DNA of 6,179 bases from Caldilineaceae bacterium (lineage in GTDB: Bacteria; Chloroflexota; Anaerolineae; Caldilineales; Caldilineaceae): assembly GCA_028819675.1 (NCBI GenBank), contig JAPPKT010000041.1, positions 1 through 6,179 on the forward strand, given 5' to 3'. This document shows positions 1 through 6,069 of this stretch, one piece after another (the first letter of the stretch is position 1; each line of letters begins with the position of its first letter). The notes beneath the pieces are model-generated. The model had not been told where the DNA came from. It did no database searches and saw nothing but the letters and a program-made list of their open reading frames with translations. Position numbers and translations under genes: made by a program.

Positions 1-55
1 GGGGCCCCAACGCGCCCCCCTTTGGGGGGGGGGCCCCCCCCCGCAACGCCCCCCT
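1..55. other. G/C homopolymer end, probable artefact
   Basis: This stretch is almost only runs of G and C, including ten G at 24-33 directly followed by nine C at 34-42. The body of the window contains nothing comparable, while the other end shows the same degeneration more strongly. I read it as unreliable sequence at a contig end rather than biology. Confidence 0.75.
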
Positions 56-267
56 GACACCAGCCTACGCCAACCGTGCGGCGCCGTCGCCGTCGGTCGC
101 CCATCCGAACCAAAATGCAACGCCTGTGCGGTGGCCCGCCAGAACCCCCAAAGAAGGGCAGGCAAGGGGCACATCCGCGCCTGGCTCTGCCCCGCAGCCG
201 CGACCAAACGGGTGGCAACGAACCCACTGACCACTGTATTAGGTTACTGCCAAAGACAGAAGGATAT
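56..267. other. Non-coding stretch downstream of the kinase gene
   Basis: No credible gene is visible here. The open frame that starts at 76 on the plus strand runs on into the antisense of the kinase gene and has no recognisable protein features. A 6-bp inverted repeat (GGGGCA at 166-171 with TGCCCC at 188-193, 16-base loop) lies about 75 bases beyond the kinase stop. It lacks a T-run on the minus strand, so it is only a weak terminator candidate. I found no tRNA T-arm signature on either strand. Confidence 0.5.
224..237. repeat. Two tandem CCACTGA-type heptamers
   Basis: The sequence reads CCACTGA then CCACTGT. It is the same heptamer family as the eight-unit array at 6008-6063 on the opposite flank of the gene block. 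Two units alone could be chance. The match to the other array is what makes it worth marking. Confidence 0.4.
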
Positions 268-1098
268 TCAGGAGGGGTCCCGCGGCACGCCGGCGTGAAT
301 GAGAGTGCCAGGGGGATCGAAGAGGTCTGTCAGCGCGCGAAAGACGGCGTCCGGCATCAACCCGCCGCAGACAACTACTTGCAGACCTGCCACTGCGCGC
401 ACCATGCGCAACGACTGTTCGACCTTTGCGGCCATGCCTCCGGTGACATCGGTGGCATGGCTGGCGCCGAGAGTTGCGTGTAGCGATTCAAAGGAGAGGG
501 GCGTGATCTCTCTCAGCATGACTGCGGCCGGGTCCCGGCGGGGATCGCTGGAATATACTCCCTCTACTTCGCCTGCCAGCACAATCCGTTCCGGAGGAAG
601 CTCCGGGGCCATCTGTTCGAAGATCTCTTCCGTGCTGGCAATTGTGCCGCCGCGTACGCTGTCGAGAGCCACGTCTCCGTGCAGCAAGGGCAGTAGGCCC
701 CGCTCCAATGCCAGGCGAACCGTTTCCCCCGGACCGCTGACGACCCTGCCATCCTCGCAGCGAAGTGCCGCGCTGGGTTGCACGGTCCAGGCGGGCAGCT
801 CTGCCTGCAGCAGGTGCTCGGCGACGATACGATTCAGACGCGCGGCTGCATCTGCCGTGGCGGCAAAACCATACCACCCGGCCTCGCTGGCGACGCCGCT
901 GCGCGTGCCGTGCCGCTGCGCGCTGACGTGGCCGAAGCTGCCGCTGCCGTGCCCAAGGACCAGCTGAAGTCCTGGACGCGCCTTTCTGGCCCGGGCAATT
1001 TCCCTGGTCAGCCGCGCCAAAACATCCGGCCTGGGCGTTTCCGTTTGGTCTTTCTGGGTGATCAGCGAGCCGCCGAGCTTCAGATAAATGAGAGGCAC
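268..1098 (-). CDS. Isopentenyl phosphate kinase (amino acid kinase superfamily)
   Basis: This 276-residue protein very likely phosphorylates isopentenyl phosphate with ATP to give isopentenyl diphosphate, in the cytoplasm. That is the last step of the alternative mevalonate route known from archaea and some Chloroflexi. Seen: an N-terminal amino acid kinase start with LKLGGS (residues 6-11), the glycine-rich loop GHGSGSFGH (49-57), HGDV (140-143), GVYSSDP (180-186) and the C-terminal DVTGGMAAKVE (217-227). His57, closing the FGH motif, fits the conserved substrate-binding His that separates this family from glutamate 5-kinase and UMP kinase. The length is slightly above the usual 245-265. 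The start is GTG, placed so that the protein opens with MPLIYLKLGGS; only a weak GGA-type ribosome site precedes it. It follows selA after 13 bases and is probably co-transcribed. Another small-molecule kinase of the superfamily (fosfomycin-kinase-like) is the main alternative. Confidence 0.88.
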   Translation of the reverse strand: MPLIYLKLGGSLITQKDQTETPRPDVLARLTREIARARKARPGLQLVLGHGSGSFGHVSAQRHGTRSGVASEAGWYGFAATADAAARLNRIVAEHLLQAELPAWTVQPSAALRCEDGRVVSGPGETVRLALERGLLPLLHGDVALDSVRGGTIASTEEIFEQMAPELPPERIVLAGEVEGVYSSDPRRDPAAVMLREITPLSFESLHATLGASHATDVTGGMAAKVEQSLRMVRAVAGLQVVVCGGLMPDAVFRALTDLFDPPGTLIHAGVPRDPS

Positions 1099-1111
1099 AG
1101 TCGCTATCCGT

Positions 1112-2662
1112 CTACAAGTCGGCGCTTACCGATCCGCCGAGTAGAGCGGGCAGCCGGCTTCTGAGACTCGTCAATAGCGCCTGCTCCTGCTCCGGCAGGA
1201 CTGTCCGCAGGTCGACAAGAAGCCGCTCATTCTGGATCCGGCAGATTACTGGCGGTTCGGCTCTGCGCAGGGCGGCGGCCGCGCTGTCCGGTTGCGGTAT
1301 GGCGAACGCCAGCAGCACCGTGGGCAGGGTTTCGCCCGGCAAGCTGCCCCCGCCAACAGTGCTTTCCCCCGGGCTCAGCTCGGCCTCAATGTTCGCCTCG
1401 GCCAGTTGGCGCTGGAACTGGCGGGCGCGCTGCCGGACTTCATCCTCCGACTGCGCAATCATGCGCCACACGGGGATCTCGACCGGGGCTCGCCCCCGTC
1501 GATAGGACTGTAGCGTTGCATCCAGAGCGGCCAGGGTCATCTTGTCCACGCGCAGGGCCCTCGCCAGCGGATGCGAGCGCAACTTCGCAATCTGCTCTGC
1601 TTTCCCCACGATGAGACCTGCCTGCGGACCACCCAGCAGCTTGTCGCCGCTGAAGGTGATGATGTCCGCGCCCGCCTGCACACTGCTCTGCACCATTGGC
1701 TCCGGGGCCATCCCGAATTGGGCCGTATCAAGCAGCGTACCTGAGCCGAGATCGTCGATGACCAGCAGACGGTCGCCGGGCATCCGGCTCTGAACGCCGC
1801 CGGCAGGAGCACTCTCGACAGCCGCGTCCGCAGTTTCAGCGGCATCCCGCCCGCCGGCGGAACTTTGCCCGCGGGCGATCTCGACCAGCTCTGTCAGCTC
1901 CGGCTTCTTCACAAAGCCGACCTGTTTGAAGTTGCTGGCATGGATCCGCATGAGGGCGGCAGTCCGGGGGCCCATGGCGCCCGCGAAATCATGGGGATGC
2001 GTGCGGTTTGTCGTGCCGACTTCAACGAGTGTCGCCCCGCTCTGGCGCAAGACATCGGGTATCCGAAAACCGCCTCCAATCTCGACCAGTTCGCCGCGGC
2101 TGACGATCACTTCCCGTCCAACGCATAGCGCTGTCAGCGCGAGAAACACGGCCGCGGCATTGTTGTTGACGACGAGCGCATCTTCGGCTCCGCTCAACTC
2201 GCACAGCAGGCGGGCAGGGTGGGCGTGGCGGCTACCCCGCTGACCGGCCTCCAGATCGTATTCCAGTGTGCTGTACCCCTGCGCCAGGCGGACGACCGCC
2301 TCTTGGGCGGCGCTGCTGAGGGGAGTGCGCCCCAGATTTGTGTGAATGAGTACGCCGGTGGCATTGATGACGGGCCGCAGGGAGGAGGCGGAGGCCGCGA
2401 GCACGCTGTCCGTTATGCGTTCCTTCCATTCCTCTTCCGCTGGCGCCGGCTGTCCGTTGTGGATGGCCGTGCGCGCCGCGTCGAGTTCAGCGCGGGCTGC
2501 TTCGGTGACAGGTCCGCTCCCATGACTCGCAGCCAGTGCGGCGATCTCCGGCACCGAGAGGAGCTTGTCGACCGCCGGCAGTTTTCGATACTCCGCCCCT
2601 TCCCGCCCCTGCTTTCCACCACCGGAGGCGTTGGGAGATCGGTTGCGACCAGTTTCATTCAT
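1112..2662 (-). CDS. selA: L-seryl-tRNA(Sec) selenium transferase
   Basis: SelA is a PLP enzyme that converts seryl-tRNA(Sec) to selenocysteinyl-tRNA(Sec) using selenophosphate, so that UGA can be read as selenocysteine. The 516-residue product has the N-terminal tRNA-binding region with LPAVDKLL (28-35). The PLP fold follows: INATGVLIHTNLGR (99-112), VVNNNAAAV (164-172), DDLGSG (303-308) and SGDKLLGGPQAG (338-349), where Lys341 is the expected PLP lysine. The C-terminal part carries IQNERLLVDLRTVLPEQE (476-493). It is longer than the roughly 460 residues typical of the family, mostly because of an Ala/Gly/Ser-rich insert at about 267-297. It starts at ATG without a clear ribosome site, 78 bases after the epimerase-like gene; a weak GGTCC/GGACC inverted repeat (2710-2714/2737-2741) lies in that gap. 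No selB, selD, tRNA(Sec) or selenoprotein is in the window. Confidence 0.96.
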   Translation of the reverse strand: MNETGRNRSPNASGGGKQGREGAEYRKLPAVDKLLSVPEIAALAASHGSGPVTEAARAELDAARTAIHNGQPAPAEEEWKERITDSVLAASASSLRPVINATGVLIHTNLGRTPLSSAAQEAVVRLAQGYSTLEYDLEAGQRGSRHAHPARLLCELSGAEDALVVNNNAAAVFLALTALCVGREVIVSRGELVEIGGGFRIPDVLRQSGATLVEVGTTNRTHPHDFAGAMGPRTAALMRIHASNFKQVGFVKKPELTELVEIARGQSSAGGRDAAETADAAVESAPAGGVQSRMPGDRLLVIDDLGSGTLLDTAQFGMAPEPMVQSSVQAGADIITFSGDKLLGGPQAGLIVGKAEQIAKLRSHPLARALRVDKMTLAALDATLQSYRRGRAPVEIPVWRMIAQSEDEVRQRARQFQRQLAEANIEAELSPGESTVGGGSLPGETLPTVLLAFAIPQPDSAAAALRRAEPPVICRIQNERLLVDLRTVLPEQEQALLTSLRSRLPALLGGSVSADL

Positions 2663-2740
2663 CGTTCAGTCATCGCGGCGCAGAGTAACGAACAGAGCAG
2701 GTACGACCGGGTCCAAAGTCGCCGCCAAACTGCGCCGGAC

Positions 2741-3292
2741 CTAGGCTGAACACAGGCGCGGCAATCCGTCGACCGGCAGGTCCGCCAGAAGGGGATTGCC
2801 GAGGTCGCGTTCGGAAAGTTGCGGCGCGTCCTGCTTCCAACTGACGCCCAGCTCCGGATCGTTCCAGGCTACGCCGTGTTCATCCGTGTTGTCGTAATAG
2901 TTGTCAACGTTATAGGTGAGAACAGCATCCGTCAGAGCCAGAAATCCATGCGCGACACCTACCGGAATAAAGACACCCATCCGGTTCTGTTCACCGATCT
3001 GAAGGGTCTCCGTCTTTCGGAACGTCCGGCTGTCCGGCCGCAAATCGGCCAGTGCAACCTGAACCGTACCGTTCACGCAGAACCAGTAGTCCACCTGATG
3101 AAAGTGGTAGTGCAACCCGCGCAAAACGCCCGCCTTCGAATAGCTGACGTTCGACTGCACGCGCGCCCAGCTGCGTTGCGGAAACCACGCCTTCCGAAAG
3201 GTCTCCAGAAAGCGGCCCCGGTCATCGCCGAACGCGCGCAGTACAGTGAATTGAACGCCGTCAATCAGTTGTGAATCGGTAATCTCTGGCAA
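2741..3292 (-). CDS. RmlC-like dTDP-4-dehydrorhamnose 3,5-epimerase family protein
   Basis: This 183-residue cupin protein has the usual length of RmlC, which epimerises C3 and C5 of dTDP-4-keto-6-deoxyglucose on the way to dTDP-L-rhamnose. Seen: DDRGRF (23-28), VLRGLHYH (56-63), IPVGVAHGF (109-117), LTYNVDNYYD (125-134), WNDPELG (143-149) and LSERD (159-163). By alignment from memory to E. coli RmlC, the catalytic His62/Tyr132/Asp169 correspond to His61, Tyr127 and Asp163, so an active epimerase is expected. The segment after the catalytic His is unusual: HYHFHQVDYWF is three residues shorter, and Asp68 and Phe71 stand where RmlC has basic Lys72 and Arg75. The nucleotide-sugar substrate may therefore differ. 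The start is TTG, supported by AGAGG seven bases upstream; no in-frame ATG fits. No other rhamnose genes (rmlA, rmlB, rmlD) are nearby. The family is sure, the exact substrate is not. Confidence 0.85.
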   Translation of the reverse strand: MPEITDSQLIDGVQFTVLRAFGDDRGRFLETFRKAWFPQRSWARVQSNVSYSKAGVLRGLHYHFHQVDYWFCVNGTVQVALADLRPDSRTFRKTETLQIGEQNRMGVFIPVGVAHGFLALTDAVLTYNVDNYYDNTDEHGVAWNDPELGVSWKQDAPQLSERDLGNPLLADLPVDGLPRLCSA

Positions 3293-3299
3293 TGCAATA

Positions 3300-3304
3300 C
3301 CTCT
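3300..3304 (-). promoter_or_regulatory. Ribosome binding site deciding the TTG start of the epimerase-like gene
   Basis: On the minus strand AGAGG stands seven bases before the TTG at 3292-3290. This is good spacing and the reason for accepting a TTG start, since the nearest upstream ATG (3344-3342) is in a different frame. Confidence 0.55.
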
Positions 3305-3310
3305 GGCAGT

Positions 3311-3335
3311 TCCGACCCCGGGGAAGCGCGTCGGA
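3311..3335. repeat. Small inverted repeat upstream of the epimerase-like gene
   Basis: TCCGAC (3311-3316) pairs with GTCGGA (3330-3335) around a 13-base loop containing the palindrome CCCCGGGG. It lies in the 98-base gap between hisG and the epimerase-like gene, just before the latter's ribosome site. A second, weaker 5-bp hairpin (AGCCC 3367-3371 with GGGCT 3380-3384) sits right after the hisG stop. Neither has a T-run on the minus strand, so termination is unproven. They could lower read-through or form 5' leader structure. Confidence 0.3.
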
Positions 3336-3390
3336 CTCTTTCATTGTCTGATTTTCTCTGATACTCAGCCCGCCCGGTGGGGCTTGGTGA

Positions 3391-4179
3391 CTATGTGGTA
3401 AGCAATCGCATCCGCTCGATAATCCTGTTGATCTCGGCAGCTTTGAGCTGGTACGAGGCGCGGTTAACGATCAGCACCGCCTGGCTCTCCAGGATCGTCC
3501 TGATCTCCACCAGCCCGTTCATGCGCAGGGTGGTCCCGGTCTGGACTACGTCCACGATCAGGTCGGCCAGCCCCAGAATCGGCCCAAGCTCGACCGAGCC
3601 GCCCAGAGCGATGATCTCCGCGTTCACGCCTCTTTCGGCGAAGAACTGACGCGTGAGACGCGGATACTCGGTCGCGATACGGGGCTGGCTCATGTAGCGC
3701 AGCGGCGTACCATCCAACTGAGCAGATGAAGCTGGCTTGACGGCAAGGCCTGCAGCATCGGGGTTCTCTGCATGCGCGGTGGCCGACCCCGGCGCCGGGC
3801 CGGCAACGCTCAGGCGGCAGTGACCGAAAGGAAGCAGCAACGGCTCGTAGACCGCCCGGTCCGTCTCCCGCACCACGTCGAGGCCGCAGATGCCAAGGTC
3901 GGCCGCGCCGTGTTCCACATAAGTGGGCACATCGCGCGGCTTGGCCATCACAAAGCCGATTGAGCCGTCCGCCGCAGGCAGAATCAGTTTTCGGCTTTCC
4001 GTGTCGGTGGGTATCGAGAGCCCGGCCCGCTCGAGGAAAGACAGACTATCCTGTGCCAGCCTTCCTTTTGGTAGCGCAAACAGCAGCGACTGTTCGTTGC
4101 GGCTGTCCGGCGCGGACGGCTGTGACCGTACCTCTGTTCTCGCCTGGCCGCGATAGGGCGCCACTGTTGCTTGCGTCAT
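3391..4179 (-). CDS. hisG: ATP phosphoribosyltransferase catalytic subunit, short (HisZ-dependent) form
   Basis: HisG condenses ATP with PRPP to phosphoribosyl-ATP, the first and committed step of histidine biosynthesis. The protein has LFALPKGRL (33-41), GAADLGICGLDVV (91-103), LGGSVELGP (192-200) and the PRPP loop DLIVDVVQTGTTLRMNGL (206-223). It ends about 40 residues after that loop, so the C-terminal regulatory domain of long HisG is absent; this is the short form that needs HisZ. At 262 residues it exceeds the usual 200-220 because of a roughly 30-residue leader before the first strand and an Ala/Gly/Pro-rich insert at about 126-157. The ATG at 4179 is chosen because it overlaps the hisZ stop as ATGA. 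The frame stays open upstream to 4299, but those 40 codons lie inside hisZ and look like a shadow. Its only ribosome site is weak, consistent with translational coupling to hisZ. Confidence 0.95.
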   Translation of the reverse strand: MTQATVAPYRGQARTEVRSQPSAPDSRNEQSLLFALPKGRLAQDSLSFLERAGLSIPTDTESRKLILPAADGSIGFVMAKPRDVPTYVEHGAADLGICGLDVVRETDRAVYEPLLLPFGHCRLSVAGPAPGSATAHAENPDAAGLAVKPASSAQLDGTPLRYMSQPRIATEYPRLTRQFFAERGVNAEIIALGGSVELGPILGLADLIVDVVQTGTTLRMNGLVEIRTILESQAVLIVNRASYQLKAAEINRIIERMRLLTT

Positions 4180-5471
4180 TTGGACAGCTCTTCCCGACAC
4201 ATCTCCGTCCTGCCTGCCAGTCCGCCTTCCTCCAGTGGACCGAGCAGCACAAAGTCGCCCCGCTCGTCGCGGCGGTGATGCTGAAACCCGTCTTCCCAAA
4301 CCAGGACGTCGCGTACGTCTGTCTCCGCTGCATAGGCGAAGGCAGCATCGAGCGGCCAGCCATTGACGTCCACCTGAATGTGCATCCCGGCCCGGCGCAG
4401 TCTCTGAACCTTGGCCACAGCATCCGGACTGCCCTGGGGCAGTGCCAGTGCGGGCTGAAGCCGGTGTTGGCCGGCCCCCGCGTCTTGCCCGTCCTGCCGC
4501 TGACGCGCCACCAACAGCCGGTCCACCCCCAGGGCAACGCCCACCGCCGGCTGCGCGGGTCCGAAACGGCCCACCAGGTCATCATATCTGCCGCCGCTGG
4601 CGACGGCAGTACCCAATCCCGGCGCCACCGCCTCGAACGAGACGCCAGTGTAGTACCCCAAATTGCGAATCTCGGTCAGATCGATGACAAAGCTGTCATG
4701 AATGTCGTAACCAACGAGCGCGTCAACGATTTCGCGCAAGTTCTGCAGGCTTTCGTGCATCCCTCTGTTCTGAATGTGCCGTTCTGCCAGGGAAAGGATA
4801 CCGTCCACATTCTCGCCCACCAGTTGCGGCAGCGTCTCCACCGCCTGGCGCTGCCCGGTCCGCAGAGGCGTGTCCCGCAGAAACTCTTCCAACAGTGGCT
4901 CGCTCTTCCGCTCCAGCGCCCACTGCAGCTGCTGCGTCTGCTGCGGATCAAGTTTAAGCGCTTCCAGGAGACTGCGGTAGTAGCGGATATGCCCCACAAT
5001 CTGTCGAAACTGAGTCAGCCCGGCAACCTTCAGGGCAGTGGCCGTCAGGGCCAGAATCTCGGCGTCGGCAGCCGGGTCCGGTGCGCCGAACAGCTCGCCG
5101 CCAGCCTGCCAGAACTCGCGCTGCCGGCCGGCCTGCGGTTCCAGGTAGCGGAATACGCTGCCCCCGTAACAGAATCGCTGCGGCATGGGCCAGTCGTGGA
5201 GCCGTGCGCCCACCAGGCGGGCGACCGGCGTGGTGAACTCGGGCCGCAGGGAGAGCGTGCTGCCGTCGCGGTCGAGAAACCGGTACATGCCGCTGCGCAG
5301 CCGGTCGTCATATTGAGCGCTCAGTGTTGAGTCAAACTCAAACATCGGCGGAATCACGTCGCCGTAGCCCCAGCCGCGGAAAGTCTCCATCAGCTGATCG
5401 AGGAGGCCCTGACGCATGCTGGCCTCCTCCCAGAAGTAGTCGGCGACACCAAAAGGGACGTGCCCGTTCAT
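4176..5471 (-). CDS. hisZ: ATP phosphoribosyltransferase regulatory subunit (HisRS paralogue)
   Basis: HisZ is a catalytically inactive relative of histidyl-tRNA synthetase that assembles with short HisG, is needed for its activity and carries histidine feedback control. The 431-residue product shows the class II synthetase core: FGVADYFWEEAS near the N-terminus (7-18), LRPEFTTPVARL (75-86), the motif 2 region RFCYGGSVFRYLEPQAGRQR (99-118), GYYTG (272-276), ASGGRYDDL (291-299) and GVALGVDRL (311-319). The wording of these motifs, with PEFTTPVAR and the direct junction to short hisG, favours HisZ over a true HisRS. A C-terminal region (about 336-430), with VDVNGWPLDAAFAYA and a run of charged residues, resembles a retained anticodon-binding-like domain, which many HisZ lack. 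The start codon overlaps the stop of the zinc-ribbon gene as ATGA, and the end overlaps hisG the same way. A true hisS is the less likely alternative. Confidence 0.93.
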   Translation of the reverse strand: MNGHVPFGVADYFWEEASMRQGLLDQLMETFRGWGYGDVIPPMFEFDSTLSAQYDDRLRSGMYRFLDRDGSTLSLRPEFTTPVARLVGARLHDWPMPQRFCYGGSVFRYLEPQAGRQREFWQAGGELFGAPDPAADAEILALTATALKVAGLTQFRQIVGHIRYYRSLLEALKLDPQQTQQLQWALERKSEPLLEEFLRDTPLRTGQRQAVETLPQLVGENVDGILSLAERHIQNRGMHESLQNLREIVDALVGYDIHDSFVIDLTEIRNLGYYTGVSFEAVAPGLGTAVASGGRYDDLVGRFGPAQPAVGVALGVDRLLVARQRQDGQDAGAGQHRLQPALALPQGSPDAVAKVQRLRRAGMHIQVDVNGWPLDAAFAYAAETDVRDVLVWEDGFQHHRRDERGDFVLLGPLEEGGLAGRTEMCREELSK

Positions 5472-5752
5472 CTGCCCTGCTCGCGCTTTCGTTGCCTGTT
5501 GGCCTGAAGCTTCTCGATCTGTTCCTTCGGCGTGTATGAAGCCGCCCCGGCCGACTCGGCGCTGGACGCGCTCCTCTCTTGCGGCGTTAGTCCGCCCAAT
5601 TCACCCAGAACGGCCACCTGCGATACCTTTCGCCTCGTTGAACTGCCGAAACACTCCGGGCAGGTGGGCTGCTCCTGTGCCGAAGCAATCGTTGGCCAGA
5701 GTCGGTCGAACAGGTTGTTGCAATCCAGGCAGATATACTCATATATCGGCAT
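5468..5752 (-). CDS. FmdB-family zinc-ribbon protein
   Basis: This small protein of 94 residues opens with MPIYEYICLDC, the hallmark of the FmdB regulatory zinc-ribbon family. Four cysteines (Cys8, Cys11, Cys31, Cys34) in CxxC pairs should hold one zinc. After the ribbon comes a flexible Ser/Ala-rich linker and a basic, probably helical tail (KEQIEKLQANRQRKREQGR). The family is named after a putative regulator of formamidase genes, but the role of most members is unknown. The ATG at 5752 is chosen because the family motif begins there and GGAG stands six bases upstream. The frame stays open upstream to 5968, but those 72 codons have no family likeness and overlap the promoter candidate. It is the first gene of a run with hisZ and hisG, with an ATGA overlap to hisZ, so it is co-translated with histidine genes. 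A regulatory link to them is only a guess. Confidence 0.88.
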   Translation of the reverse strand: MPIYEYICLDCNNLFDRLWPTIASAQEQPTCPECFGSSTRRKVSQVAVLGELGGLTPQERSASSAESAGAASYTPKEQIEKLQANRQRKREQGR

Positions 5753-5758
5753 AACGAT

Positions 5759-5762
5759 CTCC
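5759..5762 (-). promoter_or_regulatory. Ribosome binding site of the zinc-ribbon gene
   Basis: GGAG on the minus strand, six bases before the ATG at 5752. It supports the MPIYEY start over an in-frame ATG four codons upstream (5764-5762), which overlaps this site. Confidence 0.6.
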
Positions 5763-5816
5763 ATTCCAACTCGGCTGCCAGCGTCCTCCGGCACTCTCTC
5801 AGCTTCGACTGACCAC

Positions 5817-5845
5817 AGTATGCCAAAGGAAGAACGATTGCTCAA
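5817..5845 (-). promoter_or_regulatory. Candidate sigma70-type promoter for the zinc-ribbon/hisZ/hisG operon
   Basis: On the minus strand TTGAGC (5845-5840) and CATACT (5822-5817) are separated by exactly 17 bases. Each box matches the consensus at four of six positions. Transcription would start near 5810, giving a leader of roughly 58 bases before the ATG at 5752. I saw no His-codon-rich leader peptide in or above this leader. It was found by eye only. Confidence 0.4.
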
Positions 5846-6007
5846 AGGTAGGCCCCCGCAGAAAGGATCGAGTACACGTTTGGATTGCCAAAGGCATAAA
5901 CTCCCGCGACAGGTGTGCATCCAAAAATGGGGCGAACTCACGTAAACCTCGGGTCGCAACAGAACCATGTCCCGTCCGTCTAAAACTCTCAGTCAGAGGT
6001 AGCCCCG
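5846..6007. other. Non-coding upstream region, no gene seen
   Basis: No open frame here shows protein-family features. Frames that stay open (for example minus-strand frames ending in the zinc-ribbon gene) read as non-conserved sequence. No tRNA or other structured RNA was recognised by eye. Confidence 0.5.
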
Positions 6008-6063
6008 CCACTAACCTCTGACCACTAACCTCTAACCACTGACCACTGACTACTGACTACTGC
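6008..6063. repeat. Tandem heptamer array, eight units of CCACTGA type
   Basis: Eight consecutive 7-base units can be read: CCACTAA, CCTCTGA, CCACTAA, CCTCTAA, CCACTGA, CCACTGA, CTACTGA, CTACTGC. The first four also form two copies of a 14-base unit differing at one position. The units vary mainly by transitions (G/A, C/T) and by A/C in the second or third place, suggesting an ageing array. Rotated and read on the other strand, the consensus is GTGGTCA, one base from TTGGTCA, a heptamer I recall from the short tandemly repeated sequences of cyanobacteria. The link to those is a resemblance only. Confidence 0.8.
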
Positions 6064-6069
6064 AGTTCC

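Noticed and set aside
76..483. Plus-strand open frame running from the left flank into the kinase gene
   Set aside because: Arg-rich and without family features, it begins near the artefact end and half of it is antisense to the kinase.
299..967. Plus-strand open frame of 222 codons opposite the kinase gene
   Set aside because: Its product is rich in Arg, Ser, Pro and Ala without any family signature; it is the antisense of a recognised gene.
2663..2740. tRNA(Sec) gene in the gap next to selA
   Set aside because: The gap is only 78 bases, shorter than a tRNA(Sec), and no T-arm sequence is present on either strand; the other gaps also lack one.
4180..4299. N-terminal extension of HisG by 40 codons
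   Set aside because: It lies wholly inside hisZ, is Arg-rich in the manner of a shadow frame, and the ATG at 4179 forms the usual ATGA coupling.
3960..5330. Long plus-strand open frame of 456 codons opposite hisZ and hisG
   Set aside because: It is antisense to two well-conserved enzymes, has no recognisable motifs, and long antisense frames are expected from codon bias in GC-rich genes.
5753..5968. N-terminal extension of the zinc-ribbon protein to the ATG at 5968
   Set aside because: The family motif begins exactly at the ATG at 5752, which has its own ribosome site; the extension shows no conservation signs and covers the promoter candidate.
5753..6007. Histidine leader peptide or attenuator ahead of the operon
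   Set aside because: No short frame with a run of His codons and no terminator hairpin followed by T residues was seen.
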